NCBI GenBank assembly: GCA_903825285.1
Contig: CAIJZY010000038.1
Coordinates: 80,863 to 144,862 of the forward strand
Direction of reading: 5' to 3'
Origin: an uncultured Opitutia bacterium
GTDB taxonomy: Bacteria > Verrucomicrobiota > Verrucomicrobiia > Opitutales > Opitutaceae
Length of the DNA stretch: 64,000 nucleotides
The translations under genes were made by a program, and so were the position numbers. Below, one piece after another: positions 16,756 through 24,475 of this stretch (its first letter is position 1; each line of letters begins with the position of its first letter). The notes under the pieces were generated by a model. That model was given only the letters and a program-made list of their open reading frames with translations, was not told where the DNA came from and searched no databases.

Positions 16756-19080
16756 TCAGGTCTCCACGGTTTCGCGGCGCAGCACGCGCATCACCGCGGC
16801 GCAGGTCGCGAGGACGAGGACAAAGAGCATCACCGCGATCGCCGTGGCGCGGCCGATGGCGAACTCCGTGAACATGGTGGCGACGAGCAGCGTGCCGAGC
16901 GTGTGCGCGGTGGTCGTCGGGTCCTGCGAGGTCAGCAGCCAGATCATCTCGAAGGCGTTCAGGCCGGCGATGACCAGGAAGACGGCGCTCACCACCAGGA
17001 TCTCCCAGATCAGCGGGAGGGTGATCAGGAAAAACTGCCGGCGGCGCGTGGCCCCGTCGATCTCCGCCGCCTCGTACAGCTGCGGGTCGATGCTCTCCAT
17101 GGCGGCGAGGTAGAGGATCAGGTTGAAGCCGCAGGCCATCCACAGGTACACGGGGATGAGCGCCCAGTAGAGGTGGTTCTGGGCCAGCCAGGGATAGCCG
17201 TCGAACGACTGGAGCCAGGCGTTGTCGAGCGCGCGCCCGAGGGCGACGAGCCCGGCGTTGACGAGTCCGCCGTGCGGCTCGTAGGCGCCGAGCCAGAGGA
17301 GCGTGGCGGCGACGCCGCCGAGGAGATTGGGAAAGAGGAAGACCGCGCGGAAGACGTGGGCGCCCCACACGCCGCGGTGGATGAACGCCGCGAGGAGCAG
17401 CGCGAGCGGCACCACGACCAGCGCAGGCACGATCATCAGGAAGGCGTTGTTCGCCAGCGCGGACCAGAAGACGTCGCTCTCGAAGAGCAGCCACTTGAAG
17501 TTGTACAGCCCGGCCCACTGGCGGGGATTGAGCCCGTCCCACCGCGTGAACGCCCAGCCGAAGGCGGCGAGCCCGGGCGCCAGCACGAGCGCCGCGTACA
17601 GGAAGAAGGCCGGGCCCACGAAGCCCAGCGCCACCGGCCCGCGCAGGCGGCCCAGCGTGCCGCCATCCGGGGCGGGATGTCCCGCGGCACGTCCCCGGCG
17701 GCGCCACGCGCCGTGGCCGAACCAGCCGGCCAGCGCGGCCAGCGCGAGCAGGAGAATCGTGCCGGCCACGGGATGACGGAAGCTGACCCAGTCGGGCCGG
17801 GTCGCGCGCTGCCGCTCGCCCGCGGCCGCGTTCTCGAGCCGGAGGGCGAACTCGCGCGGGGTGATCTCGCCCTGCATGAGCCGCAGGCGCGCGTCGGTCA
17901 GCGCCTGCCGGATGGCCGGCGCCTGCGAGAGGTCGGCCGCGGTGTTGATGGCCGCCTTGCTGGTGCTGATGATCGCCGCGGTGTCGCGCATGAGGGCGGA
18001 AAACGCCTCCGGGGGCACGCCGCTCACCGCCACGGGCGAGTCCATGGTGCGAACCCACGCGGCGGCGCGCGACCGCGAGGTGAGGAAGCGCAGGAAGTCG
18101 ACCGTGGCGTGCTCGCGGACCGGGTTGCCGGTGGCGAACACGAAGAAATAATCCGAGCCGACCTGCAGCAGCGTCGGTTCGCCGGCGCCGTCCGCGTAGA
18201 CCGGGAGCCGCATGGCCCCGAGCTCGAAGCCCGCCGGGAAGCGGCCCTTCATCTCGCTCACCATCCAGGAGCCCGAGATGTTCATCGCCGCCCGGCCCTC
18301 CAGCAGCTCGCGCTGCGCGGCGGTGTGCGTCATGCCCTGCCAGCCGGGCGCGAAATACCGCGCGAGCCGCTGCCAGGTTTCCACCGCGCGCAGGAACCGC
18401 GGATCAAGGTGCACGCCCGGCACCGAGTCGCGGTACGCGAGCCAGGCGTCCGCGCCGGCGAGGTTGCACCAGGCCGCGCGGAGGAAGCTGTCGGTGTAGC
18501 GCAGGTAGACGCCCGGCACCGCCAGCGGCGCGCGGCCGAGCCGGCGGATCCGCTCGCAGAGCGCGAAGAACTCGTCCCAGGTGCGCGGCTCGGCCAGGTG
18601 ATGCTCGCGGAAAAACTGCTTGTCGTAGAACACGGTCCAGCAGGCGTAGCTGAAGGGCACGCCGTAGGTGCCGCCGGGCTGGCGCCACGCATCCAGCGCC
18701 CCGGGCAGGAACGAGTCGCCCCAGTTCCGGTCGCCCTCCCAGTTTTTCTCCCGCGCGAAGTACGGCGCGAGGTTGAGGAGCCGGCCGGCCCGGATCAGCT
18801 GCGGCCACTGGATGTCCGCCACGGCCGCAGCGTCAGGAAGGTCGCCGTCAATGAGCCGGATACGGAGCTGGTCCGCGATGCGCGGGTCGCCGTAGAGCCG
18901 GATCCGCACGTCGGGCCGCTGCTGCTCAAACAGGCGCGCCGTGTCCTCGTAGAACGCGACGCCGTAACCGCCGGCGAACACCGGGATGTCGAGCTGCGTG
19001 ACCGCCGCCAGGCGCGCCGCCAGCCCGGCCAGCAAGGCCACGGCCAGGAGCCCCCGCCAGACCTGCGGCCGCCGGGTCAT
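16756..19080 (-). CDS. Fusion of extracellular solute-binding protein and MalF-type ABC permease
   Basis: A single 774-residue open frame joins two normally separate transporter subunits. Residues about 1-27 are a signal anchor (LLAVALLAGLAARLAAV). Residues about 28-420 are a family-1 solute-binding domain (VAFYEDTARLFEQQRPDVRI, YGVPFSYACWTVFYDK, GRAAMNISGSWM, LRFLTSRSRAAAW). An extra helix, GTILLLALAALAGWF, lies near 440. Residues 481-774 are a six-helix MalF-type permease whose EAA loop is LYEAAEIDGATRRRQFFLI. The binding domain would be tethered in the periplasm beside the channel. The ATG overlaps the upstream ilvA-like TGA by four bases. Fusion looks genuine, as both halves are complete and the linker is in frame. 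Confidence 0.88.
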   Translation of the reverse strand: MTRRPQVWRGLLAVALLAGLAARLAAVTQLDIPVFAGGYGVAFYEDTARLFEQQRPDVRIRLYGDPRIADQLRIRLIDGDLPDAAAVADIQWPQLIRAGRLLNLAPYFAREKNWEGDRNWGDSFLPGALDAWRQPGGTYGVPFSYACWTVFYDKQFFREHHLAEPRTWDEFFALCERIRRLGRAPLAVPGVYLRYTDSFLRAAWCNLAGADAWLAYRDSVPGVHLDPRFLRAVETWQRLARYFAPGWQGMTHTAAQRELLEGRAAMNISGSWMVSEMKGRFPAGFELGAMRLPVYADGAGEPTLLQVGSDYFFVFATGNPVREHATVDFLRFLTSRSRAAAWVRTMDSPVAVSGVPPEAFSALMRDTAAIISTSKAAINTAADLSQAPAIRQALTDARLRLMQGEITPREFALRLENAAAGERQRATRPDWVSFRHPVAGTILLLALAALAGWFGHGAWRRRGRAAGHPAPDGGTLGRLRGPVALGFVGPAFFLYAALVLAPGLAAFGWAFTRWDGLNPRQWAGLYNFKWLLFESDVFWSALANNAFLMIVPALVVVPLALLLAAFIHRGVWGAHVFRAVFLFPNLLGGVAATLLWLGAYEPHGGLVNAGLVALGRALDNAWLQSFDGYPWLAQNHLYWALIPVYLWMACGFNLILYLAAMESIDPQLYEAAEIDGATRRRQFFLITLPLIWEILVVSAVFLVIAGLNAFEMIWLLTSQDPTTTAHTLGTLLVATMFTEFAIGRATAIAVMLFVLVLATCAAVMRVLRRETVET

Positions 19081-20291
19081 TTCGCCACGACGAGCGGGAA
19101 GCCGTGCCGCTGCAGGGCGTGGTGCAGCGCGGTGATGTGGGCGTGATCGCGCGTCTCGACCGTGCAGTCCACGTGCACCGCGTAGACGTCGGGACCGCTG
19201 AACGCGCGGTCGTGGGCGATGTCCTTGATGCTGGCGCCGGCCTCGGCGATCACGCGGCACAGCTGGGCGAGCCCGCCGGGCCGGTCGCTGATCTTCGCCG
19301 TGAAGCGCGTCAGGCGGCCGTCGTTGACGAGGCCCTTCTCGATCACGCGGCTGAGGATGGCGGGGTCGATGTTGCCGCCGCCCACGACGAGCACGACCTT
19401 CTTGCCGCGCAGTTTCGGCAGCCGCCCGGTCATCATCGCCGCCAGCGGCGTGGCCGCGGCGCCCTCGACGACGGTCTTTTCCAGCTCGAGCATGCGGAGG
19501 ATGGCGAGGGCGATCCCGTCCTCCCCCACGCTCACCACTTCGTCCACATGCTTCCGCGCGAGGGCGAAGGCGTTGGCGCCGACGGTGAGGGTGGCGAGGC
19601 CGTCCGCCAGCGTGGCCCGGCGCGGCCGGAGCACGGGATGATGGGCGCGGAGCGCCGCGGCCAGGTTGCCGGTGGCGACGCTCTCGACGCCGATGACCTT
19701 CACCCGCGGGCGGACGCTCTTCACCGCAAGGGAGAGGCCGGCAATCAGGCCGGCGCCGCCCACGGGGCAGACGATTGCATCGACATCCGGGACCTGCCGC
19801 AGGATCTCAAGCCCGAGGGTGCCCTGGCCGGCGATGATGTCGGGGGCGTCGAAGCCGTGGATGTAGGTCAACTGCTCCGTCTCAACGAGGCGGTCGGCCT
19901 CGGCACGAGCCTCGGCAAAGTCCTGCCCGCGCACCAGCACCCGGGCGCCGAGCCGCTGGCAGGTGGTGATCTTGATGAGCGGCGCGTAGTCGGGCATGAC
20001 CACCGTCACGGGAATCCCGAGCAGCCGGCCGTGATAGGCGAGGCCGAGCGCATGGTTGCCGGCGCTGGCCGCGATCACGCCGTGGCGCCGGGCGCCGGGC
20101 GAGAGCCGGAGCAGCGCGTTGCGCGCGCCGCGCTCCTTGAACGACCCGGTGCGCTGAAAATTGTCCAACTTGCATGCGATGCGCGCGCCGGTGATTTCCG
20201 ACAGCGGGATCGAGGACGAGCAGGGTGTGACGATGATGCCGCTGGCGATGCGGCGCTGGGCGGCGCGGATGTCCCTCAAGGTAACAGGCAT
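19077..20291 (-). CDS. ilvA: Threonine ammonia-lyase (threonine dehydratase) with ACT domain
   Basis: PLP-dependent deamination of threonine to 2-oxobutyrate. The 404-residue protein has the PLP Lys in RTGSFKERGARNAL (Lys52), the phosphate-binding PVGGAGLIAG loop, SAGNHALGLAY and VLVVGGGNID. The C-terminal 75 residues form one ACT domain (FTAKISDRPGGLAQLCRVI), the layout of the TdcB-like/short IlvA group rather than the two-ACT biosynthetic form. The ATG at 20291 is used because longer extensions run into the EF-hand gene. Its stop overlaps the start of the transporter fusion (ATGA), so the enzyme and transporter are translationally coupled, which hints at import of an amino compound or of an unrelated co-regulated substrate. 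Confidence 0.93.
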   Translation of the reverse strand: MPVTLRDIRAAQRRIASGIIVTPCSSSIPLSEITGARIACKLDNFQRTGSFKERGARNALLRLSPGARRHGVIAASAGNHALGLAYHGRLLGIPVTVVMPDYAPLIKITTCQRLGARVLVRGQDFAEARAEADRLVETEQLTYIHGFDAPDIIAGQGTLGLEILRQVPDVDAIVCPVGGAGLIAGLSLAVKSVRPRVKVIGVESVATGNLAAALRAHHPVLRPRRATLADGLATLTVGANAFALARKHVDEVVSVGEDGIALAILRMLELEKTVVEGAAATPLAAMMTGRLPKLRGKKVVLVVGGGNIDPAILSRVIEKGLVNDGRLTRFTAKISDRPGGLAQLCRVIAEAGASIKDIAHDRAFSGPDVYAVHVDCTVETRDHAHITALHHALQRHGFPLVVAK

Positions 20292-20340
20292 GCCGACGGT
20301 GTAGCCCGCCGGCCGGCGCGTGGGAACCAGAAAGATGGTT

Positions 20341-20763
20341 TCAGTTCTTCGCCTTGAGCTCCTTGATCCTCGCCCGGAAGGCCGCGCGCATCGCCGCGCG
20401 CTCGTCCTCGTCGAGGCGGCCGTCGTGGTTCGTGTCAAACCGCGCGAGCAGCGCCTGCCTTGCCGCTGCCCGCTCGGTTTTGTCCAGCCGGCCGTCGCCG
20501 TTGCGGTCGAACCGCCGGACGAGCGCGGCCCGGAAGGCGCCACCGGCGCCACCGCCCTGCTTTTCGTTCAGCATGGACTCATGCGCCGCTGCCAGCTCGT
20601 CCGCGTCCAGCCGGCCGTCATGGTTGCGGTCGTAGCGCTGGATCAGGGCCGCCTGCTCCGGGGTCAGGGTGGAAACCGGGGCCGGTTTGGGGGCTTCCGC
20701 CCGGCCCGCGGCATGGAATAGCGTTGCCGCTAGGAGGGCCAGAGATAGTAACGTTTTTTTCAT
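20341..20763 (-). CDS. Secreted EF-hand calcium-binding protein
   Basis: A 140-residue protein with a signal peptide (MKKTLLSLALLAATLFHAAG, cut near RAEA). Three EF-hand loops are visible: DRNHDGRLDADE, DRNGDGRLDKTE and DTNHDGRLDEDE, each with Asp at 1, 3 and 5 and an acidic residue at 12. The loops are linked by Ala/Arg-rich helices. Small calprotein-like EF-hand proteins of this type are common in Verrucomicrobiota and Planctomycetota, where they are exported; no exact role is known. It lies just upstream of the threonine ammonia-lyase, on the same strand, 49 bases apart. Confidence 0.88.
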   Translation of the reverse strand: MKKTLLSLALLAATLFHAAGRAEAPKPAPVSTLTPEQAALIQRYDRNHDGRLDADELAAAHESMLNEKQGGGAGGAFRAALVRRFDRNGDGRLDKTERAAARQALLARFDTNHDGRLDEDERAAMRAAFRARIKELKAKN

Positions 20764-20848
20764 GGGCGACTGTGCTCACATCCTTCTTCCGCGACCGGCT
20801 CCGGGCATGACGCCCGGGTGGGCCCGGGGTTACGCCTGAGCCGCCGCC

Positions 20849-21202
20849 ATGTTCCAGGTCACCTTTTCCGAGCAGAGCATGCGCGAGCTCAACCAGCTGG
20901 ACAAGCTGGCGCAGCTGGAGCTGATCGATCCCATCAGCTCACTGAAGCCCGCCGATCTGGCAAACCCGCGCGAGCCGCTCGGCCGGTTCCACCGGGGCGA
21001 GCGGGAATACTACCGGATCCGGTCGGGTGACTACCGGTTTTACTTCGAGGTGAAGGGCGAGACGCTCCACACCCACTACATCCTCCACAAGAACTCCCTC
21101 GAGGACTTCCTCCTGCGCAACAAGCTGCCGGTGTCCGAGCAGCAGCTGGTCGAACAGGACTCCAAATTCTGGAAATACCTGGAGAGCCTGACGAAAAAAT
21201 GA
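20849..21202 (+). CDS. RelE/ParE-fold protein, no antitoxin visible
   Basis: A 117-residue protein whose first 80 residues match the RelE/ParE toxin fold: FQVTFSEQSMRELNQLD, then PLGRFHRGEREYYRIRSGDY and RFYFEVKGETLHTHYILHK. The basic and aromatic residues of the YRIRSGDYRFYF segment are typical of the family. The C-terminal 35 residues (DFLLRNKLPVSEQQLVEQ and on) are an added helix. There is no antitoxin-like gene on either side. Its TGA overlaps the pssA ATG by four bases, so it is co-translated with phosphatidylserine synthase. That suggests a domesticated housekeeping function rather than an active toxin-antitoxin pair. Confidence 0.75.
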   Translation: MFQVTFSEQSMRELNQLDKLAQLELIDPISSLKPADLANPREPLGRFHRGEREYYRIRSGDYRFYFEVKGETLHTHYILHKNSLEDFLLRNKLPVSEQQLVEQDSKFWKYLESLTKK

Positions 21203-22086
21203 ACTTCCGCCTTCCCTCCCGGCACGATGACCTCGCCGCGCGCGAGGACCCCTACAACGTCACGCAGGCCAGCCGGATTTACTTCCTGCCGAACCTGATG
21301 ACCGCGGGCAACCTGTTCTGCGGCTTCGTGGCGGTGATCCACTGCATCCAGGCCCGCTTGGCGGAAACCGTTCCCACGGGTGAGTACCTGAACAAGTCCT
21401 CCGCCGACCATTACACCCAGGCGGTCTGGTTCATCTTCGGCGCCGCCGCCTTTGACACCCTCGATGGCCGGCTGGCGCGCATGGGCGGACGCGAGTCGCT
21501 GTTCGGCGCCGAGTTCGACTCGCTGGCGGACGTGATCTCCTTCGGCATCGCGCCGGCGCTGATGGTCTTCTTCCTGATCCTCTCGCCGACCCAGGGCTAC
21601 GAGATCTTCCGCAGCATCGGCTGGTTCATTGGGTTCATCTACCTCCTGTGCGCCGCGGTGCGGCTGGCTCGTTTCAACGTCATCACGAATCCCCTGCTCC
21701 ACCGCGACAAGAAGGACACCAACAAGGACTTTGTCGGCCTGCCCGTGCCCGCGGCGGCCGCCACGGTGGCCTCCCTGGTGCTTTTCCTCCTCCATCTCGC
21801 GGCCATGGACAAAACCCTGCGGCTGTGGGCGTTCGCGCTGCCGCCGCTCATGCTGCTGATCGCGATCCTGATGGTGAGCACCGTGCGTTATCCGAGCGGC
21901 AAAGGCGTGGACCTGCAGACCCGCACCCGCCTGCAGCCGTTTGTGCTTTTCCTGGCCTTTGTGGCGCTGGTGGTGGTCTTCAAGGAGGTCGCGCTGCTCT
22001 GCGCCTGCCTCGGCTACATTTTCTTCGGCCTGATCCGCCAGTGGCGTCGGCCGGCCCGGCCCAAGCCGAATGCAAATCCCGCCTGA
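21199..22086 (+). CDS. pssA: CDP-diacylglycerol--serine O-phosphatidyltransferase
   Basis: Makes phosphatidylserine, the precursor of phosphatidylethanolamine, from CDP-diacylglycerol and serine in the inner membrane. The 295-residue protein has the CDP-alcohol phosphotransferase signature D-G-x2-A-R-x8-G-x3-D-x3-D, seen as TLDGRLARMGGRESLFGAEF then DSLAD (about residue 93-115). The core is made of hydrophobic helices, with a longer than usual loop (QARLAETVPTGEYLNKSS) between helices 1 and 2. The final helix ends in a basic tail, RQWRRPARPKP. It overlaps the RelE-fold gene by four bases. Confidence 0.96.
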   Translation: MNFRLPSRHDDLAAREDPYNVTQASRIYFLPNLMTAGNLFCGFVAVIHCIQARLAETVPTGEYLNKSSADHYTQAVWFIFGAAAFDTLDGRLARMGGRESLFGAEFDSLADVISFGIAPALMVFFLILSPTQGYEIFRSIGWFIGFIYLLCAAVRLARFNVITNPLLHRDKKDTNKDFVGLPVPAAAATVASLVLFLLHLAAMDKTLRLWAFALPPLMLLIAILMVSTVRYPSGKGVDLQTRTRLQPFVLFLAFVALVVVFKEVALLCACLGYIFFGLIRQWRRPARPKPNANPA

Positions 22087-22327
22087 GAATGGCGTGTGAA
22101 CAACCTGCTGATGAAACACCAACAACCTTGGTCCTGCGCATAACTCCTAGGTTGTGAGCCTTTCAACGATGGCTTCCCCACAGCAAAAATCCGCCCGCTT
22201 TCAGAGGGAGAAAACGGAGTTGTTGGTGTTGCTCGCAGCCCATAATAATACTGCTTTAATTACTTATTGATCCCTTATTCTATTAGACTTTGTTAGCTTC
22301 CCCGAAGCCGCCCCGCGCCCCGTCCTC
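22087..22327. other. AT-rich structured gap before dnaN (possible promoter or origin)
   Basis: This 241-base gap is clearly richer in A and T than the flanking genes, especially 22240-22300 (CATAATAATACTGCTTTAAT and onward). It contains a long inverted repeat, described separately, and one sequence TTCCCCACA (22174-22182) that matches a DnaA box at seven of nine positions. No ORF or RNA gene is recognisable. It must hold the dnaN promoter; an origin of replication is possible since dnaN often sits at oriC, but dnaA is not next to it and only one weak box was found. Confidence 0.4.
22115..22230. repeat. Perfect 12-base inverted repeat upstream of dnaN
   Basis: AACACCAACAAC at 22115-22126 is the exact reverse complement of GTTGTTGGTGTT at 22219-22230, with 92 bases between. 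Nested inside the left part, CAACCT (22123-22128) pairs with AGGTTG (22149-22154). This may be a protein-binding site pair, a long-range RNA stem, or chance, though 12 exact bases is notable in so small a gap. Confidence 0.6.
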
Positions 22328-23452
22328 ATGAAATTCAAAATTAACCGCGATCATTTCGCCAACGGCCTGGCCCAAGTGCTCAACGTCGTCGGCTCCAAGG
22401 CCACGATGCCGATTCTGAGCAACGTGCTGATTGAAGCGGAGAAGGACCAGATTTCGCTCACGACGACCAACCTCGACCTCGGCATCCGCTGCAAGATCAA
22501 GGCCGAGGTGAAGGAAAAGGGCTCGGTCACGCTGCCGGTCAAGCGCCTCGCCACCATCGTGCGCGAGCTGCCGAACGTGGATGTGACCTTTGACGCGGCC
22601 CCCAACCATCAGGTGAAGCTCAGTTCCGGCGGGTCCAACTTCCGCATCATGGGCATCGGCAAGGAGGAATTCCCGCCGCTGCCGGAATTCGGCGACGAGA
22701 AGGCCTACACGCTCGAGCAGGGCGAGCTCACCGCGATGCTGAAGAGTGTCGCGTACGCGCAGTCGAGCGACGAGACGCGCTACATCCTCAACGGCGTCTA
22801 TTTCAACTTCAAGGACAGCAAGCTCTCGCTCGTGGCCACGGATGGCCGGCGCCTCGCGCTGGTCTCCAAGGAGATGGAAGTGCCGGCCGCGTCAGCCGGG
22901 GCCATCATCCTGCCGGCGAAGACCGTCTCCGAGCTCATGCGGCTCCTGGACAAGGGCGAGAAGCTCAAGATCAACTTCAACGAGCGGCGCGCGGCGTTCC
23001 AGATCAGCACGGACAAGGACACCAGCGGCCTGATCGAGAACGTCTACCTCTACTCGAAGGTCGTCGAGGGCAACTACCCGAACTACCACCAGGTCATCCC
23101 GAAGGAGACGCACCAGCGCATCAAGCTGGAGCGCGAGCTGTTCCTGCAGTGCGTGCACCGCGCCGCGCTGGTCTGCTCGGAGAAGTCCAACTCGGTGAAG
23201 ATCAAGCTGAGCAGCAACCTGCTCGAGATCACCGCCCAGAGCCCGGATTTCGGCGAGGCGCACGAGTCGATGGCCATCGGCTACAGCGGCCCGGAGCTGC
23301 AGGTCGCGTTCAACCCGACCTTCGTGATGGATCCGCTGCGCGCGCTGACCAAGGACGAGATTTTCTTCGAGCTGAAGGATGAGGTGAGTCCGGGCGTCTT
23401 CAAGACCCTCGAGAGCTTCATCTGCGTGATCATGCCGGTGCGGCTGAGCTAG
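22328..23452 (+). CDS. dnaN: DNA polymerase III beta subunit (sliding clamp)
   Basis: Forms the ring-shaped dimer that holds replicative polymerase on DNA. The 374 residues have three clamp domains: [20 protein letters not shown] with [13 protein letters not shown], the second beginning near [18 protein letters not shown] with [10 protein letters not shown], and the third with [17 protein letters not shown] and ending VIMPVRLS, the usual clamp C-terminus (M-P-x-R-L). The start follows the AT-rich gap. Neighbouring dnaA, recF or gyrB genes, often clustered with dnaN, are absent here. Confidence 0.98.
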   Translation: MKFKINRDHFANGLAQVLNVVGSKATMPILSNVLIEAEKDQISLTTTNLDLGIRCKIKAEVKEKGSVTLPVKRLATIVRELPNVDVTFDAAPNHQVKLSSGGSNFRIMGIGKEEFPPLPEFGDEKAYTLEQGELTAMLKSVAYAQSSDETRYILNGVYFNFKDSKLSLVATDGRRLALVSKEMEVPAASAGAIILPAKTVSELMRLLDKGEKLKINFNERRAAFQISTDKDTSGLIENVYLYSKVVEGNYPNYHQVIPKETHQRIKLERELFLQCVHRAALVCSEKSNSVKIKLSSNLLEITAQSPDFGEAHESMAIGYSGPELQVAFNPTFVMDPLRALTKDEIFFELKDEVSPGVFKTLESFICVIMPVRLS

Positions 23453-23528
23453 TTGCTCGCCGCGGCCGCCACTTTCTGCCGATAAACCCCCTCTCCCCTT
23501 CCGCCGGCCCCCGCCGGCGGCCTTGGTC

Positions 23529-24407
23529 GTGGAAATTCCCTATCTCATCCTCGGTGCCATCCTCGTCTCGCTGCTGCTGGCGCAGGCCAACCAGCGCGTG
23601 GCCTCGCCGCTGCTGTCGATCGCCGACCGCTGGCTGCGCTGGCTGGTGTTCGCCTTCGGCGGGGCGCAGGTCTGCCAGGACTTCCAGCTGCTCGACCGGC
23701 CGTACTGGGTGCTCGTCACCGTCTTCTTCCTGGCCTGGTTCCTCGGCGAGACGCTGCTGAACTGGCTCAGCATCCACGCCCTCAGCGTGAGCCCGCTGCC
23801 GCTGTTCCCGCGCTACGCCGCCAACCAGGGCGGCGACGAGTGGCCGACGCAGCCGCGGGCGCTGCGGGTCCGCGACTGGCTCCGCGCGAACGGCTTCAAG
23901 CAGGCGCAGGCGATGAAGGCCGAGATCGGCGGCGGGATCTATCTGCGCGTCTCGGTCTACCAGAACCCCGACGCCACGCTGCGCGCCCAGGTGACCTTCA
24001 TCCCGCAGGCCAGCGGGGCGGTCACGGTCTGCTTCTCCCTGACCTCGCTGACCGCTCCGGGCAGCCGCTACGTGACGGACAACCTCTACGTGCCGTTCGC
24101 TGGGTTTTACCCCGAGCACTGGTTCGTGGAGCGCCGACCGCTCTGCCGCTCGCTGCCGCGGCTGCTGGCCCTGCACCGCGCGCGGCTGGCCGCGTCCGGC
24201 GAGCAGCCCACGCCGTTCACGGTGGATCCCCTCACCGACCTCAACGTGACCCAGGGCGAGCTGGACCGGCTCAACACCGAGCTGGGCTTCCTGCACTCGC
24301 AGCCCGACCGCGAGGACCTCGGCAAGATCACCCACGAGGGCCGGTACCGCGTCTGGAAGGAAATCTGGATGCTCAACTACCTTGGGCGGTCCGCGCGGTA
24401 TCTCTGA
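23529..24407 (+). CDS. Conserved membrane protein of unknown function
   Basis: I do not recognise this 292-residue protein. Residues 1-18 (MEIPYLILGAILVSLLLA) and about 50-75 (PYWVLVTVFFLAWFLGETLL) are membrane helices; a helix near 30-45 is possible. The C-terminal two-thirds is soluble and contains YLRVSVYQNPDATLRAQVTF and SRYVTDNLYVPFAGFYPEHW, suggesting a beta-rich domain. A GTG at 23529 is used; a TTG at 23523 is also possible. The leader region holds a GC hairpin (CCGCCGGC / GCCGGCGG, 23501-23520). It lies between dnaN and moeA on the same strand. Confidence 0.7.
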   Translation: MEIPYLILGAILVSLLLAQANQRVASPLLSIADRWLRWLVFAFGGAQVCQDFQLLDRPYWVLVTVFFLAWFLGETLLNWLSIHALSVSPLPLFPRYAANQGGDEWPTQPRALRVRDWLRANGFKQAQAMKAEIGGGIYLRVSVYQNPDATLRAQVTFIPQASGAVTVCFSLTSLTAPGSRYVTDNLYVPFAGFYPEHWFVERRPLCRSLPRLLALHRARLAASGEQPTPFTVDPLTDLNVTQGELDRLNTELGFLHSQPDREDLGKITHEGRYRVWKEIWMLNYLGRSARYL

Positions 24408-24475
24408 ACCGCCGCCGCGTCGCGGACGGAGAGAAGCCTCGTCTTTTCAGGCCCGCGTCCCACGCTGCGCGAAAA

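Noticed and set aside
16756..19080. Sequencing-error explanation for the binding-protein/permease fusion
   Set aside because: Both halves are full length, the linker adds an extra helix and basic loop, and no frame change is needed. I keep it as a true fusion while noting read coverage would settle it.
20849..21202. A full toxin-antitoxin system
   Set aside because: Only the toxin-fold gene is visible. The upstream gene is an exported EF-hand protein on the other strand and the downstream gene is pssA; no small antitoxin frame is present.
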